Positions 56,723 through 63,108 of a DNA stretch of 63,108 nucleotides are shown here, in pieces. The stretch is taken from contig DASTYK010000126.1 of assembly GCA_035764935.1 (NCBI GenBank), forward strand, positions 1 through 63,108, in the 5' to 3' direction. Below the pieces are notes generated by a model. That model ran no database searches. It saw nothing but the letters and a program-made list of their open reading frames with translations, and had not been told where the DNA came from. This DNA is from Longimicrobiales bacterium (GTDB taxonomy: Bacteria; Gemmatimonadota; Gemmatimonadetes; Longimicrobiales; RSA9). Position numbers and translations under genes: made by a program. How positions within the stretch are numbered: the first letter of the stretch is position 1; each line of letters begins with the position of its first letter.

Positions 56723-56790
56723 CTACCACGGAGGACACGGAGAGCACGGAGACCATAACCAGGGAGGGAGCCAACATTGGTCTCCCTGCA
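56723..56790 (+). repeat. Dispersed CCACGGAGn element, copy C
   Basis: CTACCACGGAGGACACGGAG (56723-56742) followed by AGCACGGAGACC: four 9-base units, the most regular copy. Downstream, GGGAG (56766-56770), CCA...TGG and CTCCC (56782-56786) form a small hairpin, echoing the hairpin after copy A. It lies between the dksA terminator and the stop of a convergent gene. Confidence 0.7.
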
Positions 56791-56846
56791 CAAACCTTCG
56801 ATGCCCTGCTCACGCCTGCTTTGCTGTGGCTGCCCCTCTCACCTGA

Positions 56847-57221
56847 TCAGGGTTGCAGCCTTACCCATTCCTGCATCTGCTGGGAGAAGGCGCTGCGGGC
56901 AAGGACGCGGTCGGCGCCGGCTTCGCGGGCTGCGCGGATCGCATCCTCCCGGACGTGCGAGACCCAGGCGATGATTTCCGTCGATGCTGCAGGTCCCTGT
57001 CGCAACTCACGGATCAGGGCGACAGGATCCCAGCCGCGGGCGTCCAGGTCGATCAGGATACGGCGGGGCGTGTCCCGCTCGACGCGGCTGTGCAGCGAGC
57101 GCGGATGGTTCACGACGTCGATGGTGGTGCCGGCGGCCCGGGCGGCTCCGCGGATCCGGCTGGCGAAGAGCAGGTCGGCGGGAAGCGCGACCACGGGTGG
57201 TTCCAATTCGTTGGCCGACAA
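56847..57221 (-). CDS. Receiver-like (pseudo-REC) protein of unknown function
   Basis: A protein of up to 124 residues with the strand/helix rhythm of a receiver domain: VVALPADLLFASRIRGAARA, RRILIDLDARGWDPVALIRE (Asp at the phospho-acceptor strand), EIIAWVSHVREDAIRAAREA, GADRVLARSAFSQQM. The usual acidic pair and the Lys are not evident, so it is probably not phosphorylated in the classical way. Start is uncertain: TTG 57221 as listed, or GTG 57194. Divergent from the Fur-type regulator. Confidence 0.65.
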   Translation of the reverse strand: MSANELEPPVVALPADLLFASRIRGAARAAGTTIDVVNHPRSLHSRVERDTPRRILIDLDARGWDPVALIRELRQGPAASTEIIAWVSHVREDAIRAAREAGADRVLARSAFSQQMQEWVRLQP

Positions 57222-57254
57222 TCAGATCCAGCCTGCTAAAGACAAGAATTACTA

Positions 57255-57284
57255 TTGACAGTGCAGCGCGGCTCCCGGTAATCT
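57255..57284 (+). promoter_or_regulatory. Promoter of the Fur-family regulator (TTGACA, TAATCT)
   Basis: TTGACA (57255-57260), 18 bases, TAATCT (57279-57284). Transcription should begin near 57291, where a TTG codon opens the regulator's frame; the region is AT-richer than its surroundings. Confidence 0.7.
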
Positions 57285-57290
57285 TAGCCG

Positions 57291-57761
57291 TTGTCCCATC
57301 GAACGCGAGCGGACGTGGAGCGGAACGCAAGCACAATCGAGGCGAGTGCGGAGCAGCGGCTGCGCGAAGCGCTGGAGGCGAGTGGCCAGCGGTTCACGGA
57401 GCAGCGGGCGGCCGTGTACCGGTACCTGGCGTCGACGGACACGCATCCGACGGCGGACGAGGTGTTCACCGCCGTGCGCGCCACGATTCCGGACATCTCG
57501 CTGGCGACCGTGTACAAGGCGCTCGAGACACTGGTCGGCTGCGGCCTGGCGACGAAACTGACCTACGGCGACGGTTCGGCGCGCTACGACGGCCGCACGG
57601 ATCCGCATCATCATGCCCGCTGCCTGGTGTGTGGGGCGGTCATCGACGTATCGGGCGATGTCGACGCGCGCGCACTGGCGGCTGTGGAGCCGCGCGAAGG
57701 GTTCCGCGTCGAAGGCTTCCGCCTGGAGGTCGTCGGTCGCTGCGTGGACTGCGCACACTGA
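57291..57761 (+). CDS. Fur-family transcriptional regulator, PerR-like
   Basis: A protein of up to 156 residues. Winged helix about 20-85 (RFTEQRAAVYRYL, HPTADEVFTAVRA, SLATVYKALETLVGCGLATK), then the metal sites: ARYDG, DPHHHARCLVCGAVIDVSGD, and CVDCAH, giving two CxxC pairs for structural zinc. Asp rather than Glu in ARYD matches PerR, the peroxide sensor, rather than Fur; this is suggestive only. Start: TTG 57291 lies six bases after the -10 (leaderless), while GTG 57315 would give a 24-base leader; neither has a Shine-Dalgarno. Confidence 0.88.
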   Translation: MSHRTRADVERNASTIEASAEQRLREALEASGQRFTEQRAAVYRYLASTDTHPTADEVFTAVRATIPDISLATVYKALETLVGCGLATKLTYGDGSARYDGRTDPHHHARCLVCGAVIDVSGDVDARALAAVEPREGFRVEGFRLEVVGRCVDCAH

Positions 57762-57789
57762 TCCGACAATCACAGCTGCCGAACACCCT

Positions 57790-57822
57790 GCGCCGCGACG
57801 ATCCCGTCGCGGCGCTTCTGTT
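57790..57822 (+). terminator. Intrinsic terminator of the Fur-family gene
   Basis: GCGCCGCGACG (57790-57800), ATCC, CGTCGCGGCGC (57805-57815), then TTCTGTTT. Confidence 0.85.
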
Positions 57823-57846
57823 TCCGGCCGGCATGCGCCGTCGTTC

Positions 57847-57876
57847 TTGACCCCTCGCAGCGCTTCCGGCTAGGCT
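57847..57876 (+). promoter_or_regulatory. Promoter of glnA (TTGACC, TAGGCT)
   Basis: TTGACC (57847-57852), 18 bases, TAGGCT (57871-57876); expected start near 57883 with a leader of about 18 bases containing GGAGG. Confidence 0.65.
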
Positions 57877-57900
57877 GTCGCGCCACTGAACGGAGGGGTG

Positions 57901-59340
57901 ATGCCGAAGAGCGGAAGACGGCGCAGTCGCGCCGATGACGAGCTGCCGTCGCGTCGTGAGCTCGTGCCGGCGCACAAGGTCCGGCCGGGCGCGGGCGGCG
58001 CCGAGCGCACGACGGGTGCGACGCGCGACGACCTGCTCGGGGTCCTGCGTGACAGGAACATCCGGTTCCTGCGGCTGCAGTTCATCGACATCATGGGCGT
58101 GCTGAAGAACGTCGAGGTGCCGGCGTCGCAGTTCGAGAAGGCACTCGAAGGCGACATCATGTTCGACGGCTCCTCGATCCAGGGGTTCGTCCGGGTCGAG
58201 GAGTCGGACATGATGCTGCGCCCCGACTACTCGACGTTCGTCGTTCTTCCGTGGGGTGATCCGGACAACGCCGTTGCGCGTGTCATCTGCGACGTCTACA
58301 CGGCGGCGGGCGCGCCGTTCGAGGGGGATCCCCGCTTCATCCTGAAGCGGCACATCGCTGAAGCGCGCGCCCTCGGTTTCGAGATGATGGCGGGAGTCGA
58401 GGCGGAGTTCTTCCTCTTCCAGCGAGCAGACGACGGCTCCGTCACGCGCAGCACGCACGATGCGGGCGGCTACTTCGACCTCACGCCGGTGGACCTGGGC
58501 GAGGTCGCGCGGCGCGACATCATCAACGTGCTGGAAATGATGGGCTTCGAGGTGGAGGCCGGTCACCACGAGGTAGCGCCCGGCCAGCACGAGATCGACT
58601 TCAAGTACGCCGACGCGCTCACCACCGCCGACGACCTCGCCACGTTCAAGTTCGTGGTCCGCAATATTGCGCTGCAGCACGGGCTGCATGCCACCTTCAT
58701 GCCGAAGCCGATCTACGGCCAGAGCGGCTCGGGCATGCACACCCACCAGTCGCTCTTCCGCGACGGCGAGAACGCGTTCCACGATGCGAAGGCGTCGGGC
58801 GAGATGTCGGACATCATGCGCTGGTACGTGGCGGGTCTGCTGCGCCACGCACGCGCGTTCTGCGCCGTCACCAATCCGCTCGTCAACAGCTACAAGCGAC
58901 TGGTGTCCGGCTACGAAGCGCCCGTGAATGTCGCGTGGTCACACCAGAACCGTTCGCCCATGGTGCGTGTGCCCGCACGTCGTGGAAAGGGCACACGCCT
59001 CGAGGTGCGCATGCCGGATCCGTCGGCGAATCCGTACCTCGCACTGGCCGTGCAGCTTGCCGCAGGGCTGGACGGCGTGCGCACGCGGCTCGAGCCGCCG
59101 GAGCCGGTGGACAAGAACATCTGGCGACTGTCGGTCCGGGATCGACGCCGCTATCGCATCCAGGAGCTGCCGCGCGACCTTGGCGAGGCGCTGGACCTGC
59201 TGCGGAAGAGCTCGTTCATGCGCGCCACGCTCGGCGAACACGCCTTCCAGCACTTCGTCACGGCGAAGAACCAGGAGTGGCGCGAGTACCTCGTGCAGGT
59301 GCACGAGTGGGAGATCGAGCAGTACCTGGCGGTGTACTGA
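57901..59340 (+). CDS. glnA: Type I glutamine synthetase
   Basis: A 479-residue GSI that makes glutamine from glutamate, ammonia and ATP. IDIMGVLKNVEVP, MFDGSSIQGF, VEAEFFLF, HHEVAPGQHEIDFKYADAL, GSGMHTHQSLF, NSYKRLVSGYEAPV and EVRMPDPSANPYLALA are the active-site blocks. The adenylylation Tyr of GSI-beta enzymes is not seen: the segment reads DKNIWRLSVRDRRRYRIQEL, as in GSI-alpha types regulated by feedback. A basic N-terminal extension of about 40 residues is longer than usual. Start ATG 57901 follows GGAGG; a GTG lies one codon before. Confidence 0.96.
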   Translation: MPKSGRRRSRADDELPSRRELVPAHKVRPGAGGAERTTGATRDDLLGVLRDRNIRFLRLQFIDIMGVLKNVEVPASQFEKALEGDIMFDGSSIQGFVRVEESDMMLRPDYSTFVVLPWGDPDNAVARVICDVYTAAGAPFEGDPRFILKRHIAEARALGFEMMAGVEAEFFLFQRADDGSVTRSTHDAGGYFDLTPVDLGEVARRDIINVLEMMGFEVEAGHHEVAPGQHEIDFKYADALTTADDLATFKFVVRNIALQHGLHATFMPKPIYGQSGSGMHTHQSLFRDGENAFHDAKASGEMSDIMRWYVAGLLRHARAFCAVTNPLVNSYKRLVSGYEAPVNVAWSHQNRSPMVRVPARRGKGTRLEVRMPDPSANPYLALAVQLAAGLDGVRTRLEPPEPVDKNIWRLSVRDRRRYRIQELPRDLGEALDLLRKSSFMRATLGEHAFQHFVTAKNQEWREYLVQVHEWEIEQYLAVY

Positions 59341-59357
59341 GCGCGTCAGCGAGAATC

Positions 59358-60494
59358 TCAGCTCGCGGGGAACTCGATCCGTACGCGCGTACCGTCACCC
59401 GACGAGTGCGTATCGATGGTGCCGCCCAGCTCGTCCTTGACCAGAGCATGGATGATGGAGCGGCCGCTGCCGACGACGTTGGTGCGCTGCGCGGCTGCGA
59501 TGCCGATGCCGTCATCACTCACATCGAGCCGGCAGTTGCCATCATCCCGCTGGAACTCGATCGTGAGCTGCCCTTCCCTGCCGCCGGGAAACGCATGGCG
59601 GAGCGCATTGGTGATCAGCTCGTTGAGCACCAGGGCGAGAGCGAACGCGTGCTTCTCGTCGAGCGTGACACGCTGGACATCGAGATGCAGGCCGATGCGC
59701 CGATCCGCGTCCCAGGCATTGCGCAGGCGCTGCGCAAGCTGCTCGAAGATCTCGCGCACGGGTACGCCATCGTAGTTCTGCCGGCGCAGTGCCTCGTGAA
59801 CGAGCAGGAACGACCGCAGCCGGTTCTCGAGGCTGGCCAGTGCTTCTCCGGGCGGCCGCGGCGGAACGCGGTTCCGCTCCATCGAAACGAGGCCCATGAT
59901 CACCGACAGGTTGTTGCGCACGCGGTGATCGAGCTCGCGCAGCAGCAGTGACCGCTCCTCCGCGGTCCGGCGCGCTTCCTCGTAGAGCTGATAGTTCTGG
60001 TTGGCCAGCTCGGACGTCTGCAGCACCGCCTTCTTGAGGGCGACCTCGGCGCGGTGCACGCGCAGTCGCGACTCGATGCGCGCCGTGAGCTCGGCCACGT
60101 GGAAGGGCTTGGACACGTAGTCGTCCGCGCCAACGGCGAAGGTGCGCACGACGTCCTCGGGCGCGGTGCGCGCCGTGACCATGATCACGGGCAGCATGCG
60201 GTCGTGGCGCTGCTTGATCTCCTGGCAGATCGTCCAGCCGTCGCGGCCGGGCAGCATCGCATCGAGCAGCACGAGGTCGACCTCGTGCAGAAACGAGAAG
60301 ACCTCTTCCCCCCGGGCGACCGAGACGACGCGGAAGCCTTTCGCTTCCAGCATGTCCGTGAACATCTGGCGCGCCATGGGCTCGTCGTCCACGACGAGGA
60401 TCGTGGCAGGCTCGGCAGACCCGCGGTAGGCGGCATCGCGCGGCGACGCTGCTTCCCGTGCTGCTTCGGCGGGGAATCCGTGTGCGGAGCTCAC
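59358..60494 (-). CDS. Hybrid sensor: receiver domain plus HisKA_2-type histidine kinase
   Basis: A 378-residue cytoplasmic protein. Receiver about residues 30-145 (TILVVDDEPMARQMFTDMLE, LVLLDAMLPGRDG with the phospho-Asp, YVSKPFHVAELTARI), a linking helix, then a HisKA_2-type dimerisation box LLRELDHRVRNNLSVIMGLV and a HATPase (VLNELITNALRHAFPGG, DVSDDGIGI). This class commonly pairs with ANTAR regulators, and one lies nine bases upstream in the same operon. GTG start. No membrane span, so the signal is cytoplasmic or arrives through the receiver. Confidence 0.9.
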   Translation of the reverse strand: MSSAHGFPAEAAREAASPRDAAYRGSAEPATILVVDDEPMARQMFTDMLEAKGFRVVSVARGEEVFSFLHEVDLVLLDAMLPGRDGWTICQEIKQRHDRMLPVIMVTARTAPEDVVRTFAVGADDYVSKPFHVAELTARIESRLRVHRAEVALKKAVLQTSELANQNYQLYEEARRTAEERSLLLRELDHRVRNNLSVIMGLVSMERNRVPPRPPGEALASLENRLRSFLLVHEALRRQNYDGVPVREIFEQLAQRLRNAWDADRRIGLHLDVQRVTLDEKHAFALALVLNELITNALRHAFPGGREGQLTIEFQRDDGNCRLDVSDDGIGIAAAQRTNVVGSGRSIIHALVKDELGGTIDTHSSGDGTRVRIEFPAS

Positions 60495-60503
60495 GCGTGC
60501 CGA

Positions 60504-61094
60504 CTACTCCTTCTGGAGCAGCGGTGCGGCGAGCAGGAGCTTGCGCGCGAGCTCGACCATGGGCGTGTTCTTGTCCTGGCTCGTCTTCTGGAGGAAACGG
60601 TAGGCCTCCTTCTCGGAGAGGCCGCGCGAGTCCATGAGCAGCCCCTTGGCGCGCTCGATGATCTTCCGCTCCTCGAGACGCATCTCGAGCATTTCCTTCT
60701 GACGGCGAGCATCGAGCCACTCCTCGAAGCGCGCCTTTGCGACCGCGATCGCCGGCGCGAGATCGTCGGGATCGACGGGCTTGACGAGGTAGTGGAAGAC
60801 CGGAGCGCGGATCGCCTCGTCGACCGTGCGTGCGTCGCTGTAGGCCGAGAGAATGATCATCGGGATCGCACGCTCGCTCGCGATCTCGTGAGCAGCCTCC
60901 GGGCCCGTCATCGTCGGCATGCGGATGTCGAGAAAGGCGAGGTCGGGCTTGGTCTGGCGCGCGAGCTCGACCGCCTCGCGGCCGTTGCTCGCTGTCGCGA
61001 CGACCTGGTGGCCGAGCGTCTCCAGCTGCGACGTCAGCGCCAGGTTGTGAAGCGCCTCGTCGTCAGCGATCAGCACTCGCAGCGATTCGGACAT
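60504..61094 (-). CDS. Response regulator with ANTAR RNA-binding antiterminator domain
   Basis: A 196-residue protein: receiver about 1-120 (VLIADDEALHNLALTSQLET, LAFLDIRMPTMTGPEAAHEI, YLVKPVDPDDL), coiled-coil linker, and an ANTAR domain about 135-185 (ERKIIERAKGLLMDSRGLSE, KEAYRFLQKTS). ANTAR proteins bind paired hairpins in nascent RNA and prevent termination when phosphorylated. AGGAG precedes the ATG. Convergent with glnA; nitrogen control is possible but I see no ANTAR target in the glnA leader. Confidence 0.93.
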   Translation of the reverse strand: MSESLRVLIADDEALHNLALTSQLETLGHQVVATASNGREAVELARQTKPDLAFLDIRMPTMTGPEAAHEIASERAIPMIILSAYSDARTVDEAIRAPVFHYLVKPVDPDDLAPAIAVAKARFEEWLDARRQKEMLEMRLEERKIIERAKGLLMDSRGLSEKEAYRFLQKTSQDKNTPMVELARKLLLAAPLLQKE

Positions 61095-61525
61095 TCGTGC
61101 TCCTGAGGAGTAGGTGTGATGCGCGGGCGGCCGCGCCCGGACCGAGCTGGTACCCGCTGCGTGCGCTGCGGTGCCCGACGCGCGAAGGGCTGACGAACCA
61201 TGCCGCGCACGCACACGTCACGGCTGCGGAACCCCCGGTCGAGGCAGGCGGTACGCAGTCGTGAACGTCATCGTTGCGCGCGAGGATGTCAGGCGGTAAC
61301 CTCTGACGTCCCCGTCAGCTCTTCCCCCTGTGAGTCGTGCACCGGAGCCACGCGAGGCGACGTGTGGGCAGACCTTGCCGTCTGCCGGCCCCCGTCGACG
61401 CGTGCTCACAGCGTGGTGTGGCTCGGATACAGCGCGAGGGCGGCGAGATGCAACGATCATTCCCCGGCCCGAAGGTGGCCTTCCTCTTGCTACGCTGATC
61501 CCGGGGAAACAGCGATTCGGTTCCA
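61095..61525. other. 431-base gap between divergent genes; no gene recognised
   Basis: This stretch separates the ANTAR regulator (minus) and dacB (plus). Reading frames in it are low-complexity and Arg-rich. CTGACG-TCCC-CGTCAG (61303-61318) is a short palindrome; TACGCT at 61491-61496 could be a -10 for dacB but has no matching -35. I see nothing else with support. Confidence 0.4.
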
Positions 61526-63108
61526 ATGAAGAGCGGCATGCGCAGACCTCTGATCCTGACGGTCCTGACAGGCCTCGCCGTTGCCGGCGCCGCGACCGCC
61601 GGCCCGGCGGACGCGCCTGTCGACGCACCCATCACCGACGCCGCCGTTCAGGAGACGTCGGGCCCGGCAGACCTGGAGCAGCCGGTCGCGGCCGCGCCGG
61701 CCGCATCGGTCTCGCCCGCGGTGGCAACGCTGCGCAGCGAGATCGACGGCCTGATCCAGGAGCCCGGCTGGCGCGACGCGGCCTGGAGCGTGATGGCGGT
61801 CTCGCTGGAGCGGGGCGACACGCTGTACGCGCACAACCCCGGGGCCGCGCTCGCCCCCGCGTCGAACATGAAGCTGTTCACGACGGCCGCGGCGCTGTAC
61901 TACCTGGGCCCGGACTTTCGGTACGGCACCTTCCTGATGACGGACGGCGTGGTCGCGAATGGCGTGCTGGACGGCGACCTGGTGCTGTACGGCACGGGCG
62001 ACCCGACACTGGCCGACCGGTTCGGCTCGCGCCGCGCCGTCTGGCAGGCGTTCGCGGACACTCTGCTCACGCTCGGGATCACCCGCATCTCGGGGGACGT
62101 GGTCGGCGACGCGTCCTACTTCGAGGGGGGCGGCACCCCGGAAGGCTGGCAGACCTCGTACATGAACGCGTCCTACGCCGCTCCGTCCAGCGCGCTCTCG
62201 TACGCCGAGAACGTGGCGACGGTGCAGGTCGCACCTGGGGCACAGGCGGGCTGGCGGCCCGAGGTGACCCTGGTGCCGGGCGGTGAAGGCATCGGCGTCG
62301 TGAACAACGCGACGACCGTGGCGAGCGGCCGCACCACGATCCGCATTCGCCGCTCTGCCTACGACGGTCCGGTGGTCGTGAGCGGGCAGATCGCCCGCAA
62401 CGCATCGCCGGTCGTGCGTGCGGTGGTGGTCTCGGATCCGGAGCGCTTCGCAGCGGCCGCGCTCCGCTACGAGCTGCAGGAGCGCGGCATCACGGTGGAC
62501 GGTGGTGTGCGTGGCGTGACCTCGGCGGCGGAATCGCCGGTCACGGGACGGTCGGTCTTCGCGCCGGGCTTCCGCGAACAGCCGCCGCTGCGCGTGCTCG
62601 CGGTGCACACGTCGCCGCCGATCATCGAGATCCTCGACATCATCAATCACAAGAGCCACAACATGATGGCCGAGCAGACGCTGCGCACGGTGGGGCGGGT
62701 GGTCGCGGGCTCGGGCTCGGTCCAGGGGGGCGCGCGCGCCGTCCAGGCGATGCTCGAGCGCGAGCTCGACCAGGGCGGTATCGACCAGCTCACGATTTAC
62801 GACGGCTCGGGACTGTCGGTGCTCAACCGCGCGAGCGCGCGCAGCTTCATCCAGCTGCTGGACGCAATGTCGGACTCCCCGATGTGGCAGGCGTTCTGGT
62901 CGACGCTGCCGGAGTCCGGTGCGCCGGGCGGGCTGCGTCGCATGTACCGGACTCCTGCCGAGGGCAACCTGCGCGCGAAGACGGGCACGATCAATCACGT
63001 TTCGGCCCTGTCGGGATACGTGCGCGCCGCCAATGGCGAGCGCATCGCGTTCTCGATCATCAGCAACAACGTCCCGTCCACCTGGCGCGCCAAGCGCATC
63101 GAGGACGG
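61526..63108 (+). CDS. dacB: D-alanyl-D-alanine carboxypeptidase/endopeptidase PBP4 (partial, runs off the window)
   Basis: The frame is open to the window end (at least 527 residues). Signal peptide (LILTVLTGLAVAGAATA), an Ala/Pro-rich linker, then the class C penicillin-binding protein motifs: SxxK as SNMK in LAPASNMKLFTTAAALYYL (about residue 114), SxN as SHN in INHKSHNMMAEQTLR, and KTG in NLRAKTGTINHVSALSGY. The large insert between the first two motifs is typical of PBP4. It trims peptidoglycan cross-links in the periplasm. Starts at 61526 or 61538 are possible. Confidence 0.92.
   Translation, partial: MKSGMRRPLILTVLTGLAVAGAATAGPADAPVDAPITDAAVQETSGPADLEQPVAAAPAASVSPAVATLRSEIDGLIQEPGWRDAAWSVMAVSLERGDTLYAHNPGAALAPASNMKLFTTAAALYYLGPDFRYGTFLMTDGVVANGVLDGDLVLYGTGDPTLADRFGSRRAVWQAFADTLLTLGITRISGDVVGDASYFEGGGTPEGWQTSYMNASYAAPSSALSYAENVATVQVAPGAQAGWRPEVTLVPGGEGIGVVNNATTVASGRTTIRIRRSAYDGPVVVSGQIARNASPVVRAVVVSDPERFAAAALRYELQERGITVDGGVRGVTSAAESPVTGRSVFAPGFREQPPLRVLAVHTSPPIIEILDIINHKSHNMMAEQTLRTVGRVVAGSGSVQGGARAVQAMLERELDQGGIDQLTIYDGSGLSVLNRASARSFIQLLDAMSDSPMWQAFWSTLPESGAPGGLRRMYRTPAEGNLRAKTGTINHVSALSGYVRAANGERIAFSIISNNVPSTWRAKRIED

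Noticed and set aside
56680-57258. A plus-strand frame running through element copy C and antisense to the receiver-like gene
   Set aside because: It reads the 9-base repeat as a Thr/Glu-rich peptide and then antisense sequence; no start signal or domain.
57762-57900. ANTAR target hairpins in the glnA upstream region
   Set aside because: The only strong hairpin there is the terminator of the preceding gene, before the glnA promoter; the predicted leader is too short.
61303-61318. Palindrome CTGACG-TCCC-CGTCAG as an operator
   Set aside because: Short, far from both divergent genes, and not tied to a promoter.

Overview
The window is GC-rich throughout and almost fully coding. It comes from a didermic (outer-membrane) bacterium: SurA-type chaperones, many lipobox lipoproteins, a PBP4-type carboxypeptidase and membrane-bound lytic transglycosylases are all present. 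The mix of menaquinone methylation (MenG), a YpdA-type disulfide reductase, a GSI-alpha-like glutamine synthetase, a bacterial eRF1-like protein and an ECF sigma/anti-sigma/'toast-rack' lipoprotein operon suggests Gemmatimonadota. That assignment is inferred from remembered family distributions, not from a search. No tRNA, rRNA, CRISPR array, insertion sequence or prophage is visible; most of the window is ordinary chromosomal housekeeping.

Layout. 1-4900: tail of an unknown gene, menG, then a five-gene ECF sigma/anti-sigma/envelope operon closed by a terminator. 4891-12436 (minus strand): SAM hydrolase, mrp and nfu (Fe-S assembly), pruA, ypdA, and a fused GDP-mannose pyrophosphorylase/phosphomannomutase whose mutase half is degenerate. 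12607-17897: a gene of unknown function, then a minus-strand signalling cluster (PfkB kinase, STAS+GHKL ATPase, STAS-like+winged helix, histidine-kinase dimerisation protein without an ATPase) preceded by a ROK glucokinase. 18060-21284: three-gene polysaccharide operon (GT2, pyruvyl transferase, GT4). 21359-21982: VapBC-like toxin-antitoxin pair. 21996-26298 (minus): lepA, a single-domain receiver, a small membrane protein, an M28 peptidase. 26409-32592: DUF58, BatA-like protein and mfd. 32710-41875: two PpiC/SurA chaperones, pdxA, ftsE, ftsX, EnvC-like activator, then holB, moaC and a lytic transglycosylase. 41939-48523 (minus): small protein, MltD-like transglycosylase, a paralogue of the 12.6 kb unknown, an eRF1-like protein, guaB with an overlapping 37-codon upstream ORF, and a DUF1232 protein. 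48665-56105: acetyltransferase, acs, then a manganese/iron uptake operon led by its own DtxR-family regulator and ending in a permease fused to a winged helix. 56265-63108: dksA, receiver-like protein, a Fur/PerR-type regulator, glnA, a histidine kinase with its ANTAR response regulator, and a truncated dacB.

Regulation visible in the sequence. Many genes have a recognisable promoter of form TTGnCn-N17/18-TAnnnT. In several cases (21359, 26409, 47622, 51686, possibly 18060, 40599 and 57291) the -10 box ends six or seven bases before the start codon with no Shine-Dalgarno, predicting leaderless mRNAs. Gene junctions of the ATGA, GTGA or TGATG type are very common, so translational coupling is widespread.

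Most worth a second look: (i) a dispersed non-coding element with 9-base periodicity (CCACGGAGn) at three intergenic sites, once as an inverted pair around a terminator; (ii) the PfkB/STAS-GHKL/STAS-wHTH/HisKA cluster, which looks like a split sensor kinase or partner switch; (iii) the eRF1-like protein with GGE where a release factor would have GGQ; (iv) the predicted leaderless micro-ORF coupled to guaB.
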